The notes under the pieces: model-generated
Told to the model about the DNA's origin: nothing
What the model saw: the letters and a program-made list of their open reading frames with translations, nothing else
Databases searched by the model: none
Program-made: the position numbers and the translations under genes
Shown: one piece after another, positions 13,866 to 24,300 of the stretch
Layout: every line of letters starts with the position of its first letter
Numbering within the stretch: the stretch's first letter is position 1
Source of the DNA: Arabidopsis thaliana
Taxonomy: Eukaryota; Streptophyta; Magnoliopsida; Brassicales; Brassicaceae
Reading direction: 5' to 3'
NCBI RefSeq assembly: GCF_000001735.4
Contig: NC_003071.7
Coordinates: 7,433,151-7,497,150 of the forward strand
Length of the DNA stretch: 64,000 nt

Positions 13866-13880
13866 TACTACAAGAAAACA
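13866..13880 (+). mobile_element. CACTA (EnSpm-like) transposon terminus, degenerate
   Basis: TACTACAAGAAAACA differs at only one base from the CACTACAAGAAAA-type inverted repeat of Arabidopsis EnSpm/CACTA elements. It is followed by the usual subterminal theme of repeated GCGA/TTGCGA words (13905-14010, for example 'CCCTCGCAAATTTGCGACG'). I found no clear partner end. The 15120-15145 stretch ('GATTTGCGACGGAAAAATA') and the 15170-15420 'AAACCCTAG' and CTCTCTCATC-rich stretch look like internal or 5' parts of the same kind of element, into which the Copia element later inserted. Confidence 0.5.
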
Positions 13881-14744
13881 CACAATTTGTGACAAACCTT
13901 TGCGAGGTAAAATATCCCTCGCAAATTTGCGACGTCTTTGCAAGATATTTGCTACGACAAGGACGAGCCACGCAAATTCGTCTTAACGCGTCGCAAATCA
14001 CCCGCAATTAACGAGAAACAAATCTATAATATATTTCATTGCAATACACCAAGAAAAAATACCATGAAAGTTACGTATATATATATAATATATTTTTGTT
14101 TTAGCTAAAATTTACTAAATATATCCGGTGAGCATGAAATTTATATGTCTCAAATTTTTTGGCTTTGCAATGGCTTTGCGAAGGAGTTACCACATAACAA
14201 TAGCACTTCCCTCGCAAAATTTACTCTTTAACCCTAAAGTACTTACAAGTGTTTTGCGAACTTCGATTTTCTGTTATAAAAATGAATCTAGGAGGCCATA
14301 TAATCTGACAAGTCGAAGATGTGGTGATGCATGAAGAAAGTGTTGGAGAAGTTTGAGTATAATTCTCAACCCGAGATGAAGGAGGAGGTCAATACCTATA
14401 GTTATAATAGAAAATGTTATAGACATTGATCCATGTAATAGAGAAACAAAAGACATCATTGATGCATCTAAGGAAAATGCATATTCGGACAAATTCGAGG
14501 AATTTAATGATAGATTAGATTGTAGTGAAGATAATGAACTTTGAAATGATTCCATATATGAATCTGAATGATTTTTAGTGGTGTTTTGTTGTTCTTTTCA
14601 TTCAAATTGATTATCGTTAATTCAATAATACTAAATTTCATGAGACTTTTTAAAATCCATGTTTGAATAACATAATGATTATAAACTCTACACAAATCTC
14701 TTAAAATTCCACTTTCAATACACCCCCTAAATTCTATTACCAAA

Positions 14745-15110
14745 ACCGAATAGATACAAACGTAAATATTTTAGGTAACCAAAAATATCCAAAATATAAA
14801 TATATTTTCAAAAGTATTAGTTATTTCTATACTAAATAATTAAAAAAAAACTTAAGAATATATATAAAATAGTAAAAACACTCGAATATAACCAAAAAAT
14901 ATCCAAAAAAATCCAAAAATAACCAAAATATCCGAAAATATTTAAATCAAAATAACCGAATGGATACTAAACTTTAAAACTGAAATCGAACCGTACTTTT
15001 GAAATAACCGAATGGATACTAAACTTTAGAATCGAAAAAATCGTTAACCGAATGGATATAACCGAAATCGAATGGATAACTGAATGCCCAAGACTACTAG
15101 CAATGCCCTC
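14745..15110. repeat. AT-rich repeat with AACCGAATGGATA motifs, hAT-like right edge
   Basis: The motif AACCGAATGGATA recurs four times between 14950 and 15085, and the block ends ..GAATGCCCAAGACTA, resembling the TAGxxxTGGGCATTC terminus of plant hAT elements in reverse. No left partner is identified. It is a mobile-element remnant by pattern only. Confidence 0.35.
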
Positions 15111-15606
15111 CTAATGTTGCTATCGATTTGCGACGGAAAAATAATTTATATAAAGAAAACGTAGGTTTGAGCTTTGCTCAAACAAACCGATCACAAAAAC
15201 CCTAGAAACGTTTCTTTGTTGCTCTCTCATCTCTCTGGCACTCTCATGTTCTCTCAGATTTAGGCGTCTAACATCCTTTGTGGTCTCTGATTCCAGTGAT
15301 TCTAATCTCCCCGATGCTCTCCGATTCCCGTGACACTCATCTCTCTGGCCGGTGTTCTCAGATCTCTACCACATCTCTCAAGTACTTCCTCCAAACTCAT
15401 ACTCCTTTTTGATTTTTCTCTGTCTTGATTTGCTTTATGCCTTAAATCTAAAACAATTTGCTTTATGACAAGTTCTTAGACTTGGATTTAGTTTGTTTTT
15501 GGAGTTGGTAAAGACGATAACTACAGTTGATTTAAGGGACGATGGAAACGTTTTAGTTATTATAGTGAGAGACGTAATTCTATGAAAGTGTTATTATTTC
15601 TAGTAG

Positions 15607-15611
15607 CTAAA
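15607..15611. repeat. Target-site duplication, left copy (CTAAA)
   Basis: CTAAA directly abuts the left LTR. The identical 5-mer at 21140-21144 abuts the right LTR. Five bases is the normal length for a Copia integrase. Confidence 0.93.
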
Positions 15612-15781
15612 TATCAGGATTCTTCAATCTCTGTAACAAACTCTAGAGAGAGAGTGAAAGAAGAGGAAGAAGATAACAGAAACAAAGAATCGTTTATTCT
15701 CATTAATTTGGTAAAGTGTACAATGTCATGTATTTATACTCTAATACATATTTTATACTATAGAGTAAAATACTCGTTATA
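15612..15781 (-). repeat. 3' LTR of the Copia element
   Basis: 170 bp running TATCAGG..GTTATA on the plus strand. It matches 20970-21139 except for two substitutions (C/T near 15625, G/A near 15715). It contains a GAGTATAAATACATGAC promoter core on the minus strand (15731-15741). Confidence 0.96.
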
Positions 15782-15790
15782 CACCCCCGC
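15782..15790 (-). other. Polypurine tract of the Copia element
   Basis: On the minus strand GCGGGGGTG lies directly against the 3' LTR, where plus-strand DNA synthesis of an LTR element is primed. Confidence 0.75.
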
Positions 15791-17784
15791 AAACCTTTGA
15801 ATCCAAAACAGTAGGATTGAAAAGGTTTGACAAAGACATTCGAGTAAGTAAAGAATAAAAGATTCGAGTATGCAGCGGTTTGGTGAGAATATCTGCCAGT
15901 TGGTTCTCACTTGTAACATGTAGCAGCTTCAAGTTTCCAAGCTTGATTTGGTCTCTCGTTGTGTGACAGTCGATTTCTATGTGTTTGGTTCTTTCATGGA
16001 ACACAGGGTTTGTAGCAATATAGATAGCAGACTTGTTATCACAAAAGACTTTGGCAGTTGCAGTCACAGTCACTCTGAAATCTTTCAATAGTTGTTGTAT
16101 CCATAGAATCTCACGAGTAACATCAGCTAGACTTCGGTACTCTGCCTCTGTACTACTTCTCCTTGCCACTTGCTGCTTCTTAGACTTCCAGGAAATCAAC
16201 GAAGTGCCTAAGTAAACACAAATCCCAGAGACTGATCTTCTACTATCAGGACATGTACCCCAATCAGCATCAGCAAAAGCATTAATGCACAAATCAGTCG
16301 TTGCAGAATAGAAAAGTCCCTGTCCTGGACTATCTTTCAGATACTTAAGAATCCTATGTGCAGCTTGTAAATGAACATCTGTTGGAGCTTGAATAAACTG
16401 ACTTAACTTGTGAACCGCATAAGCAATGTCGGGTCTAGTTATCGTCAAATATAACAACCTGCCAATAAGCTCTCTAAATGGCGTAGCAGATACCAATGGA
16501 ACTCCTGTGTCTTTACTCAAGGTGACATAGGGATCCATAGGTACTACACTAGGTTTACACGCAAGAAGACCAGCATCTTCTAATAAGTCCAACGTGTATT
16601 TTCTCTGGCAAACAGATATTCCTTTTGAAGTTCTAGCTATCTCCAAGCCTAAAAAGAACCTCAGCTGACCTAGATCTTTTATCTTAAAAGCCTTTGCTAA
16701 AACCATCTTCAAAGATTTCAAATCATCAGCATTGTTACTAGCAATAGCTATATCATCCACATAAACCAACAAAGCTATGAAGCTAGTCTCCGTAAACTTC
16801 ACAAACAATGTAGTATCAGACTGAGACTATATAAAACCATTAGTTAGAAGCACAGATGTAAAAAGTTGATTCCATTGTCTAGACGCCTGTTTCAAGCCAT
16901 AAATGGACTTGTGTAATCTACACACAGCATTCGGCGGTAAAGGTTCTGAAGTACCTGGAGTATAGCCTTGAGGTAAGCTCATGTAAATTTCTTCATCCAA
17001 AGTACTATGCAGAAAGGCATTAGATACATCCATTTGACTCAACTCCCAACCTTCTCTTGCTGCCAAGCCTAACATCATCTAGACACTTGTGAGTTTAGCA
17101 ACAGGCGAAAAAGTCTCATTAAAATCAACCCCTTCCTGTTGAGTAAACCCTTTTGCAACGAGCCGAGCTTTGTAACGCTCTACAGTCCCATCTGAGTTGT
17201 ATTTGATCGTGAAGACCCATTTACAACCAACCACATTTTTTCCAGGAGGTAAAGATGTAACACTCCATGTCTTGTTCTGTTCCATAGCCTGTAACTCCTC
17301 ATTTAAAGCCCCTTTCCATTTGTCAGAAACTATGGCTTGTTTGAAAGTTTTCAGTTCAATTTCCAGGGAATAAGATAAGATATAAGAACAAAAAGTGGGT
17401 TTAAAAAGGTCATAGCTAAGAACAGATGATAGAGGATATGGAGTAGTATGGTTAGATGGTAATGGAGTAGAAATTTGTGCTAATGCACAATGATACTCAG
17501 ATAAATAACTAGGAGCCCTAGTCTGCCTCTTAGTCCTTTCAACAGGTAAAGACACAGATTTAATATTCGAAATAACAGGAACATTCTCATTAGGCAACCT
17601 AGTCTCCCTCTGAGGTAATGATGATGATGATGATGATGCAACATTTCCTTTTTCACTTTCAATCAAGTCACGAACAAATGCATCATTATCATAAGTCTCA
17701 TTTACTACTGTAGAGGGAACTGCTGTTTTAAAAATCTCAGTCAAAGATGCAGCAGGTAAAACCGATTCAGATATTTCATTATTA

Positions 17785-17976
17785 GATGCAGATGCAGCAG
17801 GAGTATGAGATGCAGCAGGAACAATTGTTTCAGATGCAGATGCAGCAGGAGTATGAGATGCAGCAGGAACAATTGTTTCAGATGCAGATGCATCAGGAGT
17901 ATGAGATGCAGCAGGAACAATTGTTTCAGATGCAGATGCAGCAGGAGTATGAGATGCAGCAGGAATAATCGTTTCA
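17785..17976 (-). repeat. 48-bp in-frame tandem repeat (4 units) in Copia pol
   Basis: Four units of 48 bp encode the 16-residue peptide [16 protein letters not shown] on the minus strand. The lowest three units are almost identical; the fourth (17929-17976) reads 'II' for 'IV'. It lies in the variable linker after the integrase core. The plus-strand frame of MQMQQEYE repeats is its shadow. Confidence 0.95.
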
Positions 17977-18641
17977 GATGATGGATGAGATGATTCACTA
18001 ATAAATGGAACAGGATTTGGCAGAATGGTATGTGAAAAGAAATCAGTTTGATATTTTTCTTTATTATGAAAAGGAAAAATTTGTTCATGAAAAACAACAT
18101 TCCTAGTGATCGAAATGACATTAGAATCAAGATCTAAGACTTTGTATCCTTTGTATCCAGAGGGATACCCCAAGAAAACACAAGGTTGTGCTCTCAGAGT
18201 AAACTTGTTACGATCTTTTTGTAAAGTACTTGCATAACATAGACAGCCAAAAATTTTCAATGATGCATATGTAGGTTTCTTTTTCAGTAACTTCTCATAG
18301 GGTGTGACATTATTAAGTAAGACAGATGGAATCCTATTCACTAAGAATGCAACAGTCGAAACACAATCACTCCAATATATGATAGGAACATTAGACTGAA
18401 AAAGCAATGCACGAGCAACATTTAACAAGTGTTGATGCTTCCTTCCAACAACTGAATTTTGTTGTGGAGTATATGCACAAGAAAAATAGTGAATCATGCC
18501 ATTTTCTTTTATCAATTCAGTTAGTTTCAGTTCAGGAGCATTGTCACTTCTAATAGCTTTTATTCTTATCTGATATTGAGTATCAACAAGTTTAATGAAG
18601 TTTGTAAAAATCTGTAACACATCACTTTTATATTTCATCAT

Positions 18642-20021
18642 TTAAACCCATGTAACTCTAGTACAATCATCAACTACAGTTAGAAAGTACTTATATCCTT
18701 CTATAGACTCTACTGAAAAAGGTCCCCATATGTCCAAATGAACTAAGTCAAATGGATTAGAAGACACATTATTATTAAAAGGAAAAGACAGACGCTTCTG
18801 CTTAGCTAAAGGACACACAGAACAATGATGAGGACTAGCTAATGCAGACTTATTAAGAGAAAGACAATCAGAGAGAAGTTCTAACTTGGCAGTTGAGGGA
18901 TGACCAAGGCGTTGGTGCCATAGATTCCCATCAGCTGACAAGGATCCACAGAAGTTGATGACACTAGATGATGCAACTGGTGTATTCAGGGATTGAAGAT
19001 TGAGGATGTAGAGATTGTGATGAAGATTAGCACTCCCAATCATCCATCCCCGAGAACACTCCTGTAAAAAACATGATGTAGGATAAAAGTGAGCAAAACA
19101 TTTATTATCTCGTAAAAGAGTACTCACACTAATCAAATTAAAACGAAATGATGGAACAAACAAAGCATTGTGAAGAACCAATGAATCAGATAAATGAATG
19201 GTGCATGTATGAGTGATAGGGAGACTAATGCCATTAGGTAATGCTACTGTTATTCCAGATACTAAACTAGTCTCTTTAAATTTTGAAAAATCACAACAAA
19301 CATGACTAGTAGCTCCACTATCAATTATCCAAGCATCATTAGGCAAAGCAGTATGTAAAGAAGAGAGACATTGGTGATTGTATGTGAGATTATTATTCTC
19401 ATATCTAAGATTAGAAGAGATATTGAAAACTGTACCAGATGAAGATTGAACAGCCATAATCCCATGTTCAGTAATAGTAGGGAATTGAGGAGTTAGAGAC
19501 TCTGAAACAGGAACTTGAGCATGAGAACTTAGCTGACTGATTAGTGTTTGAGCTTGCTCTTGTGTCAACCTACTGACATCAAGATTGACTGCATTCATGG
19601 CCGGAGAAGGATAATAAGGAACTGTGTCACTAGCAGGAAGCTGTCCTGTGAATACATTGGCAACTGTTCTCTGCTCTGGCATGTTATTAGCCTGTGGCCT
19701 GAAGACTGGCTTTGAGTTGAAATCTGTCTGACCACGAGGATTGTATGAAGCCTTATTACCTTGAGTATTCCCCTGACCCGGAATCTTGTAACCCGGTGGA
19801 TAACCATGAACCTGAAAACAAGTCTGAAGAGTGTGTCCCAACTTCCCACAATGAGTACACAATGGTCGATTACTCTTAGGTCGATATGCATTATAAGCAG
19901 CAACAAATTCTGGCTGTTCACCCTGATATGAATTACCATCATAAGATTCAGAAGTCTGAAAAGCAACATTGTCTGTCTTGATCATCGGTTTAACAACACG
20001 TTGACGCATCTTGTGCCACAA
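18642..20021 (-). pseudogene. Copia pol, part 1: zinc knuckle, protease, integrase N-terminal part (ends at a stop)
   Basis: 459-codon frame with a CX2CX4HX4C zinc knuckle ('CTHCGKLGHTLQTC'), the aspartic protease motif 'IIDSGATSHVC', the GAG-pre-integrase zinc site ('HQRLGHPS' through 'HHCSVCPLAKQ') and the first integrase Asp in 'DLVHLDIWGPF'. It ends at an in-frame TAA at 18642-18644, and homology carries straight on in the same frame below, so this is one nonsense change. Its 5' part overlaps the end of gag in another frame. Confidence 0.92.
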
Positions 20022-20739
20022 TGTTATATGCTTCTTTAATACTAGGAATAGGCTTCAACATCAGAATGTGTTTTCGAGTCTGCTCATAAGCTTCATTTAG
20101 TCCCATTAAAAACTTAGTAACCCGACTTCTTTGTTGTAATCTTTCCCAAAGTACTGCAGCATTACACTCACATTTACCACAAGTACACACAGGTAACTCA
20201 ATGTAATTCTTGTACTCTTCCCACAGAGTTATCAATTCAGTATAGTAAGCACTAACATCCAACGATCCTTGTTGGATACTACTCAATCTTTGTTCGATTT
20301 CAAACACTCGTGGTGCATCATCTTGCTTAAATCTACTCATCAAATTATTCCAGATTCCTTCAGCAGTAGACATGAACAATAGACTCTGACCTATCTTTTT
20401 ACTCACTGAATTCATTAACCAAGTTGCAACCATATCGTTACACCTTGACCAAGATCCAGAATCACGATGATTGGGAGGAGGTTTAGAGATTGTACCATCG
20501 ACGAATCCCAATTTGTTACGCACATTCAACGCCATCCTCACCGATCGTCTCCAAGAATGGAAATCTGCACCAGAGGTTAATCGATCTGTAACCAGTTGTA
20601 AACCAGCATGATCAGTACTATGGAGGAAGAACGGATTATCGTAATGATCCATAACCGATTGTCTATCGACATCGTTGTGGTGATTGAAGTTATTCGATGT
20701 TGCATCAAGAAAAGATGGACGAAGTGGTGTTGAACCCAT
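19990..20739 (-). pseudogene. Copia gag N-terminal part, frameshifted before the zinc knuckle
   Basis: 249 codons from MGSTPLRPSFLD. It contains the UBN2/retrotrans-gag region ('FHSWRRSVRMALNVRNKLGF', 'WLMNSVSKKIGQSL', 'FEIEQRLSSIQQGSLDVSAY'). The frame runs out at 19990 while gag homology continues in the pol frame from about 20010 down, so there is a frameshift near 20000-20015. Copia elements normally use one continuous gag-pol frame, so I read this as damage and not as a programmed shift. Confidence 0.88.
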
Positions 20740-20956
20740 AGTTGATTTGAGCTCAAACGATGATAGAAATTGCTCCGGATTGAAGATATAAAGAGAATCA
20801 AAGCAATAAGGTCAAAAAAAACGAAGAAGAAACTCAGATTTCTCTCACGAACATGAATTGAAAAATCGCGAGAAAGATGATACAACATGAATCCAAAAGA
20901 AAACAAAGAAGATGAATGAGAACGATTTCAATCGAAGAACAACTCATGATCGGAGA

Positions 20957-20969
20957 TGCTCTGATACCA
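20957..20969 (-). other. Primer-binding site (initiator Met-tRNA type)
   Basis: TGGTATCAGAGCA on the minus strand starts immediately after the last base of the 5' LTR. It is the common plant Copia primer site, complementary to the 3' end of initiator methionine tRNA. Confidence 0.95.
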
Positions 20970-21139
20970 TATCAGGATTCTTTAATCTCTGTAACAAACT
21001 CTAGAGAGAGAGTGAAAGAAGAGGAAGAAGATAACAGAAACAAAGAATCGTTTATTCTCATTAATTTGGTAAAATGTACAATGTCATGTATTTATACTCT
21101 AATACATATTTTATACTATAGAGTAAAATACTCGTTATA
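20970..21139 (-). repeat. 5' LTR of the Copia element
   Basis: 170 bp, two differences from the other LTR. As the upstream copy for minus-strand transcription it carries the element's promoter, with TATAAATA at 21096-21089. Confidence 0.95.
21089..21096 (-). promoter_or_regulatory. TATA box in the Copia 5' LTR
   Basis: TATAAATA on the minus strand inside the upstream LTR, in a position that would start transcription about 30 bases further towards the gag gene. Confidence 0.6.
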
Positions 21140-21144
21140 CTAAA
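21140..21144. repeat. Target-site duplication, right copy (CTAAA)
   Basis: Matches 15607-15611 exactly and abuts the right LTR end. Confidence 0.93.
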
Positions 21145-24100
21145 CCTTTATGCACTGAATCATTATTATAATTGCTTGAAATGGTTCTGTATAGTAAATT
21201 GTTAATTTGATTTCAGACAAAATATATTAATTCTGAAGTCAGCCTAACAATTATCGAGGGTCAAAACTCTCCACATAGTCTAACGATTAAGCTTTTTCTT
21301 GTTCCATTTTTCTTTTCTCTTATTCGTATCATGACCTTTTTATATGGATATATTGTTTACCTAGTCAAAAAACAATCCAAGACAATCCATAACTTCTTTT
21401 TTTTTTTGCTTATGACTTGATTTATGATTTTATTTTGCTTTAAGCTTGGATTTTAGATTTAAAGCTTATGTAGATCTCTTACATTTTAGATTTATACAAA
21501 ATACATTCAAGTGTTGATGTTACATATAAATATTTAATCATTAAAAAAATCAAAATTTTAAAAAATCAATCGCAACGCTAATAATACGAACAACCTGGTG
21601 ATCACTCCCGCGACTACTAAACGAACAACATCCCACAATTTTAAAATCACAGTCACTAGTCGCAATCGCTTGTGATTTTCAAAGGAACATGGCCAATGTG
21701 TAAATGATAAATTAAAACAGTTGTCCCATATAGTTAAGTTCAATTAGAATTTTCTTATTTAACTTATAGTTTCTGATTTATATTATTAAAGTATAAGATA
21801 TATTTTTTATTTAATTGTTAATAAAATCATATAAATTTAAATGATTTTTTTTTACTTTAAATACCGTGTTCCCAATTTTTTTTATATCCACTACTAATTA
21901 CATCACACCTTCATAAACAAACTTCATTTATATATTTCAGAACATTTGCTTAGATTTGTATTATTTTAGAACATTTAGTAAGACACTTTAATTGAGTATC
22001 AAGATAGGAAATAGCAAAACTATGATGAAAAACATATAATTTGGATAATTTCGGGTAATATTACGGGATTGGAAAATGTTTGTAGCTAACTTCAATTCTC
22101 AAATTATCACTAATTTGGGTATGGATCACACAATTACGGTTAATGGTCCACTTTTAAGCTAATACTAGATTTGAGTATTTTATTATCAAATAATATTGAT
22201 TGATTAAATCAAGTTTTATTTTTTCAGTTGAATATTTAAAATAGTGAATTTGTAAACTGATTTTTTTATTCATTTATTTATGAATTTTGTATCTTTTTTA
22301 AATTTATTATTAATAAAATTATTTTACTCACTTTTCCCAAATAAATTCATTTTATAAAAATATTTGATAATAAAAAAAAAATTATTACATTTTGTTTTGT
22401 TACCAATCATATTTTAACATTTAAAGTCTCTACAACCAAAATTTTTACCGTCAAAGTCGTAACAACCAATGTGTTTACAGCCAAAAGTTATCAGTCGGCC
22501 CCATAAACATAATTAAAAATGATCATACTTTAAAAATTTGAGTGTGTTCATGAGTTTTAGTATGAAAGTAAAATTTAAATGCATGGTTGAGTATAATAAA
22601 ATATCTTATTGTGTTTCTAAAATTTTAGAGAGAAAAATAAATTTAAATTGAAACATTAATTTGTAAGAGCAATATACTACAAATAGTTATTAATTTTTTA
22701 TTAACTGTTCACTTATGAAAAAATTACTAAACCCAACATAAGTTTTTAATTTAAGACAATGACATTGAAAGAGTCATACTTTTTTGTGAAATTATATAAA
22801 CAAATCATGAGAATTCAAAAACATTATAATCTATCCTCTAAAAAAATAAATAATAACAATGGTTATATTATTCATGAGTTGTACACAAACTGATTTGTAA
22901 GTTGTTAACAAACAGAACAACACATTTGAGTGTTCATCATTTAAATCAAACGTTTTTAACCCAAAAAGTTAGTGATATTTTTCTTTTTACAATATATTAT
23001 GTTTTTATTTGACAAAACGATGTTAAGGTTGTATCACAAGATTAACATCTCAAAATAACAAAAAGTGGTAAACCAAATAGTGGTTTGAAATCACAAAAAG
23101 GGATAGGCAAAAAGTTGTGTGAAATAACAATGACACTATAATGGATGAAGATGAAGTCACCTTTTAAGTGTTTGATGTGTAAGTGTTTTGAAAAACAAAC
23201 AACTATCATAGTTTCATATAAAATTTTAAGTGCATTTAAAGATTAAATTATGCAATTTAACCCAAAAATAAACAAATTCTCAAACAATATCAAATCTACA
23301 TTTTTCAAATGAGATTCAACATAGATATGGTCAAACTTTCAAAACTTAGAATAATCTTCAACTATTATGATTATAAAAGTTTAACCTCTATAAGAACATA
23401 ATATAATAATAAATTCATGCAACGCGTGAGTATTTTTTAGTTCATTTAATCACACTAATAACATGTACAACATACTACCATCAACAAAAGATTGTGTCGT
23501 ACTAAAAAATAAAAATTATAACACCAAGGAAAGTAAAAAAAAAAAAAAAACTAATTGACTTATATTAATGGATGAAAACCCCTAAACCATTCACCTACTT
23601 ATCTCATTCGTTGTTCGCCTAGTTAACAAATTTGATATTGTTCAATCAATTACATCTGAGATATCTTAAAGAGAAAATGGTTTATTAGCTTGTTTAGTCC
23701 ATTACATGCAAAAGTATCTAAAACTCCTGAAAGTGAAGACGACATCAACAACAACTATGTCAAACCCATATAAAGAAGAATTGTAACCTCCTAGTGTTTC
23801 TCCTGATCGATAATACCAACAACATATAATGTCTTACAAACAACCTTACTATTAGAGTTCGTACTTCTACGTACAACCATATAATCATCAATTTTATGCT
23901 CATAAAAGCATTGGTTGTGGCTTTTGGGACTTTGAAACCTTGGACATGCCACAACATTTTGATCTCGCAAGTCTATTTAACACAGTAAATGGAGCAGTAA
24001 AGAAGCTGAACCACTCTTATTCGATTAGAAAATTTCATGCTATTAGGATGCCACAAAGCATTTTGAAAGCAAATATTTGCCAAATATAACTATATTTTTC

Positions 24101-24193
24101 AAATAAGCTAGATTTCTAGTCTTTGAACAAAGGATGCACAAAACGACATTTGTTGTGAAATAGAGGGAGTAATAATTTTTTTTTTTAGCTCCT
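21145..24193. other. AT-rich intergenic DNA
   Basis: No gene is supported on either strand. The DNA is strongly AT-rich with many short homopolymers. A small GC-richer patch at 21565-21680 has repeated CGCAA/TCGCAA words, perhaps a further remnant of the CACTA-like DNA. A GAAATAGAGGGAGTAA word at 24157-24172 looks like one end of a Stowaway-type MITE but lacks a partner. Confidence 0.5.
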
Positions 24194-24300
24194 TTAGATT
24201 CAATGAATCATATGGTTCGTAGAGAAATTAAAGTTGAGGTTTTGAAGTGAAAATGATAAAACTTTAAATAGTTAGGTGATATAAACAAAAAAACTAAAGC
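24194..24300 (-). repeat. Displaced diverged copy of the DUF632 gene promoter/5' UTR
   Basis: About 100 bp align in the same orientation with 12848-12965, directly upstream of the DUF630/632 start codon. Shared words include AAAGTTGAGGTTTT, ATAGTTAGGTGAT and TTCGTA.AGAAAT.AAAG, at roughly 80% identity with small gaps. The coding part of that gene is not here, so this is an isolated promoter fragment about 11 kb away on the other side of the Copia element. Confidence 0.75.

Larger units (their letters stand above)
15777..18641 (-). pseudogene. Copia pol, part 2: integrase C-terminal part, reverse transcriptase, RNase H (broken by stops)
   Basis: One frame cut by stops at 17079 (TAG) and 16827 (TAG). 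The final stop at 15777 lies just inside the LTR. The upper part (18641-17079) holds the integrase core end with the second catalytic Asp in 'SDNAPEL'. At the third catalytic position, in 'QNSVVGRKH', a glycine stands where the family has glutamate. Then come a Ser/Ala/Pro repeat region and the start of reverse transcriptase. The next part (17078-16827) carries 'DVSNAFLHS'. The last (from 16808) holds the polymerase motif YVDD in '[12 protein letters not shown]', then RNase H with '[11 protein letters not shown]' and 'ADILTKPLH'. The protein is therefore not made as one chain and would lack an intact integrase triad. Confidence 0.92.
15612..21139 (-). mobile_element. Complete Ty1/Copia LTR retrotransposon (5528 bp), coding-defective
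   Basis: Transcribed on the minus strand. It has two 170-bp LTRs differing at two positions, 5-bp target-site duplications, a primer-binding site directly next to the 5' LTR, a polypurine tract next to the 3' LTR, and domain order gag, protease, integrase, reverse transcriptase, RNase H, which is the Copia order. The LTR termini are 5'-TA...TA-3' instead of TG...CA. The reading frame has a frameshift in gag and three in-frame stops in pol, so it cannot make its own proteins as it stands. The near-identical LTRs indicate a recent insertion, probably under about 1 My (inferred from typical substitution rates). It sits in older CACTA-like DNA. Confidence 0.96.

Noticed and set aside
17786..17968. 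Plus-strand frame of [12 protein letters not shown] repeats
   Set aside because: It is the antisense of the 48-bp repeat in Copia pol and has no independent support.
19990..20021. Programmed gag-pol frameshift
   Set aside because: The shift falls inside gag before the zinc knuckle and three stops follow in pol, so damage is the simpler reading.
20957..20969. tRNA fragment gene
   Set aside because: TGGTATCAGAGCA is the primer-binding site of the Copia element, not a tRNA gene.
24157..24172. Stowaway-type MITE end (GAAATAGAGGGAGTAA)
   Set aside because: No inverted partner was found within several hundred bases.
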